From positions 1 through 64,000 of the forward strand of contig NZ_JAMXOD010000004.1 of assembly GCF_024721305.1 (NCBI RefSeq): a DNA stretch of 64,000 nt. The letters are read 5' to 3'. Position 1 is the first letter of the stretch, and every line of letters begins with the position of its first letter. Shown here piece after piece: positions 26,067 to 34,892 of the stretch. Below the pieces are notes generated by a model, which saw nothing but the letters and a program-made list of their open reading frames with translations, did no database searches and was not told the origin of the DNA. Origin of the DNA: Aequitasia blattaphilus. GTDB taxonomy: Bacteria > Bacillota > Clostridia > Lachnospirales > Lachnospiraceae. The translations under genes were made by a program, and so were the position numbers.

Positions 26067-27197
26067 ATGTACGAATTATTAAAAACAGAAGGTAAAGCAA
26101 AACGGGGGCGTCTACACACGGTACACGGGGTGATAGAAACCCCGGTTTTTATGAACGTAGGAACTGCGGCGGCGATTAAAGGAGCTGTCTCTACAGAAGA
26201 TTTAAAGGAGATTGATACACAGGTCCAGTTATCGAATACGTATCATCTTCATTTGAGACCAGGGGATGAAGTTGTAAAAAAACTTGGAGGACTCCACAAA
26301 TTTATGGTGTGGGATCGTCCTATTCTAACAGACTCAGGTGGTTTCCAAGTGTTTTCTCTTGCAGGTCTTCGGAAAATAAAAGAAGAGGGTGTACATTTTC
26401 AATCCCATATAGATGGGCGGAAAATTTTTATGGGTCCGGAAGAAAGCATGCAGATTCAATCCAATCTTGGATCTACGATTGCCATGGCTTTTGATGAATG
26501 TCCGGCAAGCGTCCATGAAAGAGCTTATATTGAGCAGTCGGTAGAACGTACAACCAGATGGCTTAAGCGTTGTAAAGCAGAGATGAGCCGGTTAAATGAT
26601 TTGCCGGATACAGTGAATAAGGAGCAGCTTCTTTTTGGTATTAACCAAGGAGGTGTTTTAGAAGATGTACGTATTGCTCATGCGAAGGAAATCGCGGAAT
26701 TGGATTTACCAGGATATGCAATCGGTGGTTTGGCAGTAGGGGAAAGTCACGAAGAGATGTATCGTATACTGGATGCGGTCGTGCCACATCTTCCTCAGAA
26801 CAAACCCACCTATTTAATGGGAGTGGGTACTCCTATCAATATATTAGAGGCTGTGGAGCGAGGTGTTGATTTCTTTGATTGTGTCTATCCCAGCCGCAAT
26901 GGCAGGCATGGACACGCCTATACAAATCAAGGGAAAATCAATCTATTTAATGCAAAGTTTGAATTGGATGCCAGACCAATAGAAGAGGGGTGTGGATGTC
27001 CAGCCTGCAGCAAGTATTCCAGAGCCTACATCCGACATTTGCTAAAAGCAAAAGAAATGTTGGGTATGCGCTTGTTAGTACTTCATAATTTGTATTTTTA
27101 CAATCATTTGATGGAGGATATCAGACTTGCGTTGGATGAGGGCAGGTTTACAGAGTTTAAGAAAAGAAAAATAGAGGAAATGACGAAAAATACTTGA
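26067..27197 (+). CDS. tgt: tRNA-guanine transglycosylase
   Basis: The 376-residue enzyme exchanges G34 for the queuosine precursor in GUN-anticodon tRNAs. It shows LSNTYHLHLRPGDE, DSGGFQVFSLAGL (catalytic Asp region), AFDECPA, GGLAVGES, and the zinc site CGCPACSKYSRAY with a later His in LLVLHNLYFYNHL. AGGAG precedes the ATG. It lies between the L,D-transpeptidase and yajC, the tgt-yajC order being widely conserved. Confidence 0.98.
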   Translation: MYELLKTEGKAKRGRLHTVHGVIETPVFMNVGTAAAIKGAVSTEDLKEIDTQVQLSNTYHLHLRPGDEVVKKLGGLHKFMVWDRPILTDSGGFQVFSLAGLRKIKEEGVHFQSHIDGRKIFMGPEESMQIQSNLGSTIAMAFDECPASVHERAYIEQSVERTTRWLKRCKAEMSRLNDLPDTVNKEQLLFGINQGGVLEDVRIAHAKEIAELDLPGYAIGGLAVGESHEEMYRILDAVVPHLPQNKPTYLMGVGTPINILEAVERGVDFFDCVYPSRNGRHGHAYTNQGKINLFNAKFELDARPIEEGCGCPACSKYSRAYIRHLLKAKEMLGMRLLVLHNLYFYNHLMEDIRLALDEGRFTEFKKRKIEEMTKNT

Positions 27198-27228
27198 TGT
27201 AAGGATATAAATTGTGTATGATATCCTT
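27194..27228 (+). promoter_or_regulatory. yajC promoter with an 8-bp inverted repeat
   Basis: TTGATG (27194-27199) and TATGAT (27217-27222) are 17 bases apart. AAGGATAT at 27201-27208 and ATATCCTT at 27221-27228 form a perfect inverted repeat across the spacer and -10 box, without a T-run, so it is more likely an operator or RNA stem than a terminator. Confidence 0.5.
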
Positions 27229-27257
27229 AGTGTGAAAAAAAGTCAGGAGGAAAGAAC

Positions 27258-27563
27258 ATGTATGTTTTAGCAAACGCGGGCGGCGGAATGAATTCGGCAT
27301 TGCTCATCGTAATATATGCTGTAATTATTGGTGGTTTTTGGTTTATTTTCATGAGACCACAAAGAAAAGAACAGAAGAGAGTACAATCTATGCTGTCTGA
27401 AATGGCTGTTGGAGATACAGTACTTACAACAAGTGGTTTTTACGGTGTGATTATTGACATGACGGATGAAGACGTTGTTGTAGAATTTGGAAGTAATAAG
27501 AATTGTAGAATTCCAATGAAAAAAGAAGCAATTTCTCAGGTTGAAAAACCAGGACAAGAATAA
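27258..27563 (+). CDS. yajC: Preprotein translocase subunit YajC
   Basis: The 101-residue protein has one N-terminal membrane helix (about 14-32) followed by MRPQRKEQKRVQSMLSEMAVGDTVLTTSGFYGVIIDM, the diagnostic YajC pattern. It is an accessory of the SecDF complex. AGGAGG precedes the ATG. The downstream hairpin ends the unit; secDF is not adjacent as it is in some genomes. Confidence 0.96.
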   Translation: MYVLANAGGGMNSALLIVIYAVIIGGFWFIFMRPQRKEQKRVQSMLSEMAVGDTVLTTSGFYGVIIDMTDEDVVVEFGSNKNCRIPMKKEAISQVEKPGQE

Positions 27564-27575
27564 GTTATAAGATTT

Positions 27576-27608
27576 AGAAGACCCATTTTTATGAAGGGTC
27601 TTCTTTTT
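27576..27608 (+). terminator. Terminator after yajC
   Basis: AGAAGACCC and GGGTCTTCT pair in a nine-base-pair stem around an 11-base loop, followed by TTTT. Confidence 0.85.
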
Positions 27609-27609
27609 A

Positions 27610-27677
27610 TTGTACTAATCCCCGTACATAAATTGTACTAAATCGCGTACAAAGTAAGTATTGATTACTATTATCAA
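27610..27677 (+). promoter_or_regulatory. Operator region upstream of pflB: two tandem palindromes plus one more
   Basis: Two sites of the form TTGTAC-N8-GTACAA lie at 27610-27629 (last base differs) and 27633-27652 (perfect), 23 bases apart, about two helical turns. A third palindrome, TATTGAT-N7-ATCAATA, spans 27659-27679 just before the -35 box. The position suggests activator or repressor sites controlling pyruvate formate-lyase. The half-sites do not match the Rex or FNR consensus I know. Confidence 0.55.
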
Positions 27678-27685
27678 TAAAACCA

Positions 27686-27713
27686 TTGACTTGGCTTTTT
27701 AAAATGCTATACT
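27686..27713 (+). promoter_or_regulatory. Promoter of pflB-pflA
   Basis: TTGACT (27686-27691) and TATACT (27708-27713) are separated by 16 bases, 46 bases before the pflB start. GAAAGGAG lies before the ATG. Confidence 0.7.
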
Positions 27714-27759
27714 TCATGTGAAAAGATTAATCACCTTATTTTGAAAGGAGAAATAACAT

Positions 27760-30012
27760 ATGAAAGAATGGACACAATGGGACGGTTTTAAGGGTAGGTT
27801 ATGGAAGTATGGTGTAGACGTACGTGATTTTATTCAGGAGAATTACACACCCTATGAAGGAGATGAATCTTTCTTAAGTGATCCTACAGAGGCAACAAAT
27901 AAGCTTTGGGGAGAATTGCAAAAATTACAAAAAGCTGAAAGAGAAAAAAATGGTGTCTTGGATATGGAGACAGAAGTGGTATCCAGCTTAACAGCCTATG
28001 GACCTGGATATATTAATGAGGAATTAAAGGAATTAGAAAAGGTAGTGGGCATCCAGACTGACAAACCCCTCAAAAGAGCTTTTATGCCTTATGGAGGAAT
28101 TAATCTTGCAGTAAAAGCGTGTGAAACATATGGTTATAAGCCGAATGAAAAGATGGTAGAAATATTTACAAAGTACCACAAGACACACAATCAAGGTGTA
28201 TTTGATATTTATACACCGGAAATGAAAAAAGCAAGACATAACAAAATCATTACAGGACTTCCAGATACCTATGGACGAGGACGAATTGTAGGGGATTACA
28301 GAAGAATTGCCCTTTATGGCATTGATGAGCTGATTGAATGCAAAAAAGCTGATTTTATAGAAGGTGAACGTCATGGGATGAAAGGGACAGATTTCCGTTT
28401 AAGAGAAGAAATCGCAGATCAGATTAAGGCTTTAAAAGAAATGAAAGAAATGGCTGCAATCTATGGGTTTGATATTAGTGAACCAGCCCAAAATGCGAGA
28501 GAGGCAGTTCAGTGGTTATACTTTGGCTACCTTGCAGCAATTAAAACTCAAAATGGTGCTGCAATGAGTGTGGGAAGAATATCCACCTTCTTAGATATCT
28601 ACATTAAAAGAGATATGGAAAAAGGAATTTTAACAGAGGATGAAGCACAAGAGTTAATTGACCACATGGTTATGAAGTTCCGTATGGTTAAATTCGCAAG
28701 ACATACCGCCTATAATGAGTTGTTTTCAGGTGATCCGGTATGGGCTACATTGGAAGTGGGAGGACTCGGTCAGGATGGCAGAAGCATGGTGACAAAAAAT
28801 GATTTCCGATTCCTGCATACACTGGAGAATATGGGTCCTTCTCCAGAACCAAACCTAACGGTCCTTTATTCAGAACGTTTACCAGAAACTTTCAAGAAAT
28901 ATGCAGCTTATATTTCAGTGGAAACCAGTTCTATACAATATGAAAATGATGATGTGATGAGACCGGTATGGGGAGATGATTATTCAATTTGCTGTTGTGT
29001 ATCTGCAACCCAAACAGGAAAAGAAATTCAATTTTTTGGAGCAAGAGCAAACTTGGCAAAATGCTTACTTTATGCAATCAATGGTGGTGTAGATGAGAAG
29101 ACAAAAGAACAGGTTGCACCGGCATACAGACCAATTACAGGAGAATATTTGGACTACGATGAGTTAATGGAACGCTATGACGTGATGCTGGAATGGCTCT
29201 CGAAATTATATGTTGATACCTTGAATATGATTCATTACATGCATGACAAGTATTATTATGAATCGGCAGAAATGGCTCTTATTGATACGAATGTAAGACG
29301 TACCTTTGCAACAGGTATTGCAGGTTTCTCTCATGTAGTAGATTCTCTGTGCGCTGTGAAATACGGAAAAGTAAAGGTCATCCGTGATGAACAAGGAATC
29401 GCAGTTGATTACATACCCGAAGGAGAATTTCCACGTTATGGAAATGATGATGATAAAGCAGATGATATTGCGGTTTGGCTTTTAAAGACATTTATGAGTA
29501 AGCTCAAAAAGTGTCACACTTACAGAGACTCTGAACCAACGACATCAATTCTTACGATTACATCAAACGTAGTCTATGGAAAAGCAACCGGATCATTACC
29601 TGACGGAAGAAAAGCAGGAGAACCTTTAGCGCCTGGAGCAAATCCATCTTACGGTGCAGAACAAAGTGGTTTGCTGGCATCCCTGAACTCTCTTACAAAA
29701 CTTCCATATGAGGAGGCTTTAGATGGGATTTCTAACACACAAACAATTAATCCGGGAGCACTGGGACACACAGAGGAAGAAAGAATCAATAAGCTGACGA
29801 CTATTATGGATGGATATTTCTCTCAGGGAGCCCATCACTTAAATGTCAATGTTTTTGGGGTAGAGAAGCTAAAAGATGCTATGGAAAATCCTCAGAAGGA
29901 AGAGTATGCAAACTTTACCATTCGTGTGTCAGGCTATGCGGTTAAATTTATTGACTTAACAAAAGAGCAGCAACTAGACGTAATAGCAAGAACGTGTCAT
30001 AATACCTTATAG
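27760..30012 (+). CDS. pflB: Pyruvate formate-lyase (formate C-acetyltransferase)
   Basis: The 750-residue glycyl-radical enzyme splits pyruvate with CoA into acetyl-CoA and formate. The thiyl site is [14 protein letters not shown] (Cys 411-413, one more Cys than the usual pair), and the glycyl radical site is RVSGYAV with Gly725, 25 residues from the end as usual. Length and the overall sequence fit true PFL, not the related diol or choline lyases. It is first of a two-gene operon with its activase. This marks a fermentative anaerobe. Confidence 0.98.
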   Translation: MKEWTQWDGFKGRLWKYGVDVRDFIQENYTPYEGDESFLSDPTEATNKLWGELQKLQKAEREKNGVLDMETEVVSSLTAYGPGYINEELKELEKVVGIQTDKPLKRAFMPYGGINLAVKACETYGYKPNEKMVEIFTKYHKTHNQGVFDIYTPEMKKARHNKIITGLPDTYGRGRIVGDYRRIALYGIDELIECKKADFIEGERHGMKGTDFRLREEIADQIKALKEMKEMAAIYGFDISEPAQNAREAVQWLYFGYLAAIKTQNGAAMSVGRISTFLDIYIKRDMEKGILTEDEAQELIDHMVMKFRMVKFARHTAYNELFSGDPVWATLEVGGLGQDGRSMVTKNDFRFLHTLENMGPSPEPNLTVLYSERLPETFKKYAAYISVETSSIQYENDDVMRPVWGDDYSICCCVSATQTGKEIQFFGARANLAKCLLYAINGGVDEKTKEQVAPAYRPITGEYLDYDELMERYDVMLEWLSKLYVDTLNMIHYMHDKYYYESAEMALIDTNVRRTFATGIAGFSHVVDSLCAVKYGKVKVIRDEQGIAVDYIPEGEFPRYGNDDDKADDIAVWLLKTFMSKLKKCHTYRDSEPTTSILTITSNVVYGKATGSLPDGRKAGEPLAPGANPSYGAEQSGLLASLNSLTKLPYEEALDGISNTQTINPGALGHTEEERINKLTTIMDGYFSQGAHHLNVNVFGVEKLKDAMENPQKEEYANFTIRVSGYAVKFIDLTKEQQLDVIARTCHNTL

Positions 30013-30037
30013 AGTTTGAAGAAAGGAAGGGATTTTT

Positions 30038-30775
30038 ATGGCAAAAGGATATGTGCACTCTTTGGAAAGCTTTGGTTCAGTTGACGGTCCAGGGGTACGA
30101 TATGTGATTTTTACAGCAGGTTGTCCCATGAGGTGTCAGTTTTGTCACAACCCAGACACTTGGGATATACAAGGCGGAACACCTTATGAGGCAAAAGAGC
30201 TGATTCAAAAAGCTCTCCGGTATCGCTCGTATTGGGGGAAAGAAGGGGGAATCACTGTAAGCGGTGGAGAACCTTTGATTCAGATTGACTTTTTGATTGA
30301 ATTATTCACCCTGGCCAAGGAAGAGGGCATTCACACGACCTTAGATACCAGTGGGAATCCTTTTACCAGACAGAATCCCTTTTTTATGAAATTCCAACGG
30401 CTGTTGGAAGTGACGGATTTGATTTTATTAGATATTAAGCAGATTAATGAAGAGAAACATATAGAGCTGACAAGGCAAAAGAATTCCAATATTTTGGATA
30501 TGGCTCAATATTTAAGTGAGATTCGTCAGCCAGTCTGGATTCGCCACGTTTTGGTTCCTGGATTAACGGACAATGATAGAGATTTAAAGGCGTTAAATTC
30601 ATTTATTCAAACCTTAAAAAATGTTGAGAAGGTAGAAGTGCTTCCCTACCATAACTTAGGAGAATACAAGTGGAAGGAATTGGGGCTGGATTATCCATTA
30701 AAAGGAGTTGAGCCACCTGAAAAAGATAGAGTGGATAATGCAAACAGGATATTACATACAGGGAAGGTTGATTAA
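30038..30775 (+). CDS. pflA: Pyruvate formate-lyase activating enzyme (radical SAM)
   Basis: The 245-residue protein has the radical SAM cluster motif GCPMRCQFCHNPDTW (C29, C33, C36), GGEP, and the DTSGN and LLDIKQI stretches of PFL activases. It installs the glycyl radical on Gly725 of the neighbouring lyase. There is no extra ferredoxin-like insert as found in activases of other glycyl-radical enzymes. AAAGGAAGGG precedes the ATG. Its last codons form one arm of the terminator. Confidence 0.97.
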   Translation: MAKGYVHSLESFGSVDGPGVRYVIFTAGCPMRCQFCHNPDTWDIQGGTPYEAKELIQKALRYRSYWGKEGGITVSGGEPLIQIDFLIELFTLAKEEGIHTTLDTSGNPFTRQNPFFMKFQRLLEVTDLILLDIKQINEEKHIELTRQKNSNILDMAQYLSEIRQPVWIRHVLVPGLTDNDRDLKALNSFIQTLKNVEKVEVLPYHNLGEYKWKELGLDYPLKGVEPPEKDRVDNANRILHTGKVD

Positions 30776-30793
30776 TACCGTCCCTGTTTTTTT
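30758..30793 (+). terminator. Terminator of pflBA, overlapping the pflA 3' end
   Basis: ACAGGGA (inside pflA) pairs with TCCCTGT after the stop, with an inner GGT/ACC stem, followed by seven T. Confidence 0.85.
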
Positions 30794-30804
30794 GTGTTAA
30801 AAAA

Positions 30805-30813
30805 TGATATGAT
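30805..30813 (+). promoter_or_regulatory. Extended -10 box before deoD
   Basis: TGATATGAT has the TGN extension and a five-of-six -10 hexamer, about 33 bases before the start codon. No -35 is clear because the pfl terminator lies there. Confidence 0.4.
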
Positions 30814-30845
30814 AGTAGAAATGTCAAAAAAAGGAGGAAAAGCAT

Positions 30846-31544
30846 ATGAGTACACCACATAATTCGGGAGAAAAAGGTGAAATTGCCAAAAAAGTATTAA
30901 TGCCGGGAGATCCTCTGCGGGCAAAATTTATTGCAGAGACTTATTTGGAGGACGTTCGGGAATTTAATACCGTTCGCAATATGCTGGGATATACAGGAAC
31001 ATATAAAGGAAGAGAAGTTTCCGTTATGGGAAGTGGAATGGGAATTCCATCGATTGGTATCTATTCCTATGAGTTGTTTCATTTTTACGATGTGGAGGAG
31101 ATCATTCGAGTGGGTTCAGCCGGAGGTCTTGCCATGGATTTGAATTTAAAGGACGTAGTAATTGGTATGGGGGCATGTACCGATTCCAGTTACCAAAGAC
31201 AATTTAATTTGCCGGGAACTTTTGCACCGATAGCAGATTATGATTTATTGGAAAGAGCTGTAAAAAAGGCAAAAGATATGAAAGTCTCTGTTAAGGTAGG
31301 GAACTTGGTGTCTTCAGATGTTTTCTATAATGCAGACGAGACGGTAAATAAGAGATGGCAGAAAATGGGTGTATTAGCAGTAGAGATGGAGGCGGCAGCC
31401 TTATATATGAATGCAGCATGGGCTAAAAAGAAGGCTCTTTGCATAGCCAGTATATCCGATCACTTATTCAAAGAAGATGCTTTGACTTCTCAAGAACGGG
31501 AAACCGGGTTTACTCAAATGATGGAAATCGCTTTAGATATATAG
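30846..31544 (+). CDS. deoD: Purine-nucleoside phosphorylase, DeoD type
   Basis: The 232-residue protein is a hexameric-type phosphorylase: MPGDPLRAKFIAETYL (phosphate binding), GMGIPSIGIYSYELF, RVGSAGGL and VEMEAAALY with SDH later. It splits purine (deoxy)nucleosides with phosphate. AAAGGAGG precedes the ATG. cdd follows after 12 bases, forming a nucleoside-salvage pair. Confidence 0.97.
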   Translation: MSTPHNSGEKGEIAKKVLMPGDPLRAKFIAETYLEDVREFNTVRNMLGYTGTYKGREVSVMGSGMGIPSIGIYSYELFHFYDVEEIIRVGSAGGLAMDLNLKDVVIGMGACTDSSYQRQFNLPGTFAPIADYDLLERAVKKAKDMKVSVKVGNLVSSDVFYNADETVNKRWQKMGVLAVEMEAAALYMNAAWAKKKALCIASISDHLFKEDALTSQERETGFTQMMEIALDI

Positions 31545-31556
31545 GAGGTTTGGAGC

Positions 31557-31955
31557 GTGAAAGAGAAATTAATACAAGAGGCCAAAAAGGCGATGGAAAA
31601 TTCCTATTCTCCTTATTCCGGTTTTCAAGTAGGAGCAGCTGTTCTTACAAAAGAAGGTAGTATATTTAAAGGAACCAATATTGAGAATGCAGCCTATTCA
31701 CCAACAATATGTGCAGAGAGAGTTGCAATTGCCAAAGCAGTCAGTGAAGGACACAAAGAGTTTGCTGCAATTGCTGTAACGGCAAAAAACAGTGAAGGGG
31801 AAGAAGTGATGGCTTCGCCTTGTGGAGTGTGCCGTCAGGTAATGAGTGAATTTTGTCAGGATGATTTTCAGATTTTTCTGGAGGAGAAAGGGGAAATCAA
31901 AGAATATAGTCTGGCACAGATATTGCCTCTTCGTTTTGTAAAAGAGGTGTTATAA
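31557..31955 (+). CDS. cdd: Cytidine deaminase
   Basis: The 132-residue homotetrameric-type enzyme has SPYSGFQVGAAV, ENAAYSPTICAERVAIAKA (zinc Cys and catalytic Glu in CAE) and SPCGVCRQVMSEF (two more zinc Cys). It deaminates cytidine and deoxycytidine to uridine forms. The start is GTG at 31557 with AGGAGG eight bases upstream. It is cotranscribed with deoD. Confidence 0.96.
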   Translation: MKEKLIQEAKKAMENSYSPYSGFQVGAAVLTKEGSIFKGTNIENAAYSPTICAERVAIAKAVSEGHKEFAAIAVTAKNSEGEEVMASPCGVCRQVMSEFCQDDFQIFLEEKGEIKEYSLAQILPLRFVKEVL

Positions 31956-32040
31956 GAGGTGAAAATGTCCAAAGAGAGTATTCGACAGAAGAGAGTTACT
32001 GTGCTGATGTGACAATTTAACAATTTAGTGAAGTAAAGTC

Positions 32041-32069
32041 TTGAAAGGAATATAAAAATAAGATATGAT
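32041..32069 (+). promoter_or_regulatory. Promoter of leuB-ilvD-ilvB-serC-serA
   Basis: TTGAAA (32041-32046) and TATGAT (32064-32069) are 17 bases apart, 34 bases before leuB. The leader is too short for a T-box or peptide attenuator, so regulation must act elsewhere. Confidence 0.7.
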
Positions 32070-32102
32070 GTACTGTATAGTTTTAAAAGGAAGGGTGATG
32101 AA

Positions 32103-33188
32103 ATGAAAGCAACAATTGGAGTGATAAGAGGTGACGGAATCGGTCCGGAAATCGTACAGGAAGCAATTAAGGTTCTTGATAAGATTGCTGGTTCTTTCGG
32201 TCACACTTTTGTATATAAAGAGCTTTTAATGGGAGGAGCTTCCATTGATGTATACGGAGAACCACTAACGGATGAGACCATAAGAGAAGGACAACAGTGT
32301 GATGCCATTTTAATGGGGTCTATAGGTGGGGATCCCACTACTTCGCCATGGTATCAATTAGAACCAGCAAAGAGACCGGAAGCAGGTCTTTTAAAAATCC
32401 GGAAGGCCTTTAATCTTTTTGCCAATCTTCGTCCGGCTACCTTGTATGAAGAACTAAAAGAGGCGTGCCCTCTAAAGGAGAGCATTATATCAGGCGGCTT
32501 TGATATGGTGATTATGCGGGAGCTGACAGGTGGCTTGTATTTCGGTGAGAGAAAAACGGTAAATGAAAACGGTATGCGTGTAGCATATGATAGTCTTACA
32601 TACAGTGAAGAAGAAATAAGAAGAATCAGTATAAAGGCATTTGAAATTGCAAAGAAAAGAAGCTGTAAAGTCATCAGTGTTGATAAAGCAAACGTATTGG
32701 ATTCTTCCAGATTGTGGAGAAATGTCGTAGAAGAAGTTGCAAAAGACTACCCAGAGGTAACATTGACACATATGCTTGTAGATAATTGTGCAATGCAGCT
32801 GGTGAAAAATCCAAAGCAATTTGATGTAATTTTAACTGAAAATATGTTTGGAGACATCCTGTCTGATGAGGCGAGTATGGTAACCGGATCTATTGGCATG
32901 CTGCCAAGTGCTAGTTTTAATGAAACGAAGTTTGGGCTCTATGAACCAAGTGGTGGTTCGGCACCGGATATTGCGGGACAAAAAATAGCAAATCCGATTG
33001 CGACAATCTTATCTGCTGCAATGATGCTTCGTTATTCCTTTGACTTGGATGCAGAAGGGAAAGCCATAGAAGAAAGTGTTAAAAATGTATTAAAGCAAGG
33101 ATACCGTACCATTGATATTGTGTCAGAAGGCACAACTCTGATTGGGACAGAAGAAATGGGAAGTAAAATCGCTGAAGGGATACAATAA
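32103..33188 (+). CDS. leuB: 3-Isopropylmalate dehydrogenase
   Basis: The 361-residue enzyme oxidises and decarboxylates 3-isopropylmalate in leucine synthesis. It shows [21 protein letters not shown], the [11 protein letters not shown] loop with [20 protein letters not shown], and the metal-binding DNCAMQL and GDILSDEAS. The GSIGG/RPE loop marks LeuB rather than isocitrate or tartrate relatives. leuC and leuD are not adjacent; instead ilvD follows. Confidence 0.96.
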   Translation: MKATIGVIRGDGIGPEIVQEAIKVLDKIAGSFGHTFVYKELLMGGASIDVYGEPLTDETIREGQQCDAILMGSIGGDPTTSPWYQLEPAKRPEAGLLKIRKAFNLFANLRPATLYEELKEACPLKESIISGGFDMVIMRELTGGLYFGERKTVNENGMRVAYDSLTYSEEEIRRISIKAFEIAKKRSCKVISVDKANVLDSSRLWRNVVEEVAKDYPEVTLTHMLVDNCAMQLVKNPKQFDVILTENMFGDILSDEASMVTGSIGMLPSASFNETKFGLYEPSGGSAPDIAGQKIANPIATILSAAMMLRYSFDLDAEGKAIEESVKNVLKQGYRTIDIVSEGTTLIGTEEMGSKIAEGIQ

Positions 33189-33201
33189 GAGGAGGCAAAG
33201 T

Positions 33202-34878
33202 ATGAAAAGTGATGCTGTAAAAACAGGGAAGCAACAAGCACCCCATCGTTCGCTCTTTAATGCGGCAGGGTTTACAAAGGAAGAACGAGAGCGTCCATTG
33301 GTGGGAATCGTAAGTTCTTATAATGAAATTGTTCCAGGTCATGTGAATCTGGATAAGATTGTAGATGGCGTAAAACTAGGAGTTGCCATGGCAGGGGGAA
33401 CACCGGTTGTTTTTCCGGCAATTGCTGTTTGTGATGGGATTGCCATGGGACATACAGGAATGAAATATTCTCTTGTAACAAGAGATTTAATTGCAGATTC
33501 AACAGAGGCAATGGCCATCGCGCACCAATTTGATGCTCTTGTAATGGTGCCTAACTGCGATAAAAATGTACCGGGACTTTTAATGGCAGCGGCCAGAGTC
33601 AATGTGCCTACGATATTTGTAAGCGGAGGCCCTATGCTGGCAGGAAAAATGTTTGGAAAGAAAACTTCCTTATCCAGTATGTTTGAAGCGGTAGGGGCGA
33701 ATGCGGCAGGACTTATGTCAGATGAGGATTTGGAGGAGTTTGAAAATAAAGCATGTCCAACTTGTGGATCCTGCTCAGGGATGTATACGGCGAATAGCAT
33801 GAATTGTTTGACAGAAGTTTTAGGAATGGGATTAAGTGGTAATGGAACCATACCTGCTGTTTATTCCGATCGTATTCGCTTGGCAAAGCATGCAGGAATG
33901 CAGGTTATGGAGTTATATAGAAAAGGAATCAAGCCAAGAGACATTATGACAGAAGAAGCAATTTTAAATGCTTTAACGGTAGATATGGCTCTCGGATGTT
34001 CTACAAACAGTATGCTTCATTTACCCGCAATTGCTCATGAGATAGGAATGGATTTTGAGATTGATTTTGCAAACGGAATCAGTGAAAAGACACCGAACCT
34101 GTGTCACTTAGCACCAGCAGGAAACACCTACATGGAAGACCTAAATGGGGCAGGTGGAGTATACGCTGTCATGAAAGAGCTGGATAAAAAATCATTGCTT
34201 CATACAGAATGCATGACTGTTACGACAAAAACAGTAAAGGAAAATTTGGAAGGAGTACAAAATTTAGATGCAGATGTCATCCGGCCAATTGAGAATCCTT
34301 ACAGTGAAACAGGTGGAATTGCGGTCTTGAAGGGAAACCTTGCACCAGATGGAAGCGTGGTAAAGAGATCGGCTGTTGTTGAAGAAATGCTTGTGCATGA
34401 AGGACCGGCAAGGATATTTGATTGTGAAGAGGATGCAATTGATGCAATTAAGAAGGGTTGTATTGTAGCAGGAGATGTTGTGGTAATTCGCTATGTGGGT
34501 CCAAAGGGTGGCCCTGGCATGCCTGAAATGCTGAATCCTACCTCAGCAATTGCAGGTATGGGACTGGGTTCTTCTGTTGCATTGATTACAGATGGACGAT
34601 TCAGTGGAGCGTCCAGAGGCGCTTCAATTGGACACGTATCACCGGAAGCGGCAGTCGGCGGTCCTATTGCGTTGATTGAAGAAGGGGATATTATTCGCAT
34701 CAATATACCAGAGTATACCCTGGAGGTTCAAGTAAGTGATGATGAAATGGAAAAAAGAAAGCAAAACTGGGTACCGAGAAAGCCGAATATTACATCCGGC
34801 TATTTAACCAGATATGCAAGCATGGTAACCAGCGGAAATCGTGGTGCGATATTAGAAGTACCTAAATGTGAAGAGTAA
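33202..34878 (+). CDS. ilvD: Dihydroxy-acid dehydratase
   Basis: The 558-residue Fe-S dehydratase acts in isoleucine and valine synthesis. [11 protein letters not shown] and [20 protein letters not shown] hold cluster cysteines, and GRFSGASRG is the C-terminal signature. The ATG at 33202 follows AGAGGAGG; an in-frame start 60 bases earlier lies inside leuB and lacks such a site. It is 13 bases after leuB and 14 before ilvB, so one operon. Confidence 0.97.
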   Translation: MKSDAVKTGKQQAPHRSLFNAAGFTKEERERPLVGIVSSYNEIVPGHVNLDKIVDGVKLGVAMAGGTPVVFPAIAVCDGIAMGHTGMKYSLVTRDLIADSTEAMAIAHQFDALVMVPNCDKNVPGLLMAAARVNVPTIFVSGGPMLAGKMFGKKTSLSSMFEAVGANAAGLMSDEDLEEFENKACPTCGSCSGMYTANSMNCLTEVLGMGLSGNGTIPAVYSDRIRLAKHAGMQVMELYRKGIKPRDIMTEEAILNALTVDMALGCSTNSMLHLPAIAHEIGMDFEIDFANGISEKTPNLCHLAPAGNTYMEDLNGAGGVYAVMKELDKKSLLHTECMTVTTKTVKENLEGVQNLDADVIRPIENPYSETGGIAVLKGNLAPDGSVVKRSAVVEEMLVHEGPARIFDCEEDAIDAIKKGCIVAGDVVVIRYVGPKGGPGMPEMLNPTSAIAGMGLGSSVALITDGRFSGASRGASIGHVSPEAAVGGPIALIEEGDIIRINIPEYTLEVQVSDDEMEKRKQNWVPRKPNITSGYLTRYASMVTSGNRGAILEVPKCEE

Positions 34879-34892
34879 GGAGGATTACATTC

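Noticed and set aside
27661-27677. Classical FNR box before pflB
   Set aside because: The half-sites TTGAT and ATCAA are present, but the spacer is seven bases rather than the four required.
31965-32012. Fifteen-codon reading frame with a good ribosome site after cdd, possible leader peptide of the leu-ilv operon
   Set aside because: The leuB promoter lies downstream of it (32041-32069), it has no run of branched-chain codons, and no attenuator hairpin follows. It may be a gene remnant.
32013-32102. T-box or leucine riboswitch before leuB
   Set aside because: Only 34 bases separate the -10 box from the start codon; no specifier stem or antiterminator sequence is present.
33339-33851. 170-codon open frame on the reverse strand of ilvD
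   Set aside because: It lies wholly within a well-supported gene, has low-complexity composition typical of an antisense shadow and no ribosome site or family resemblance.
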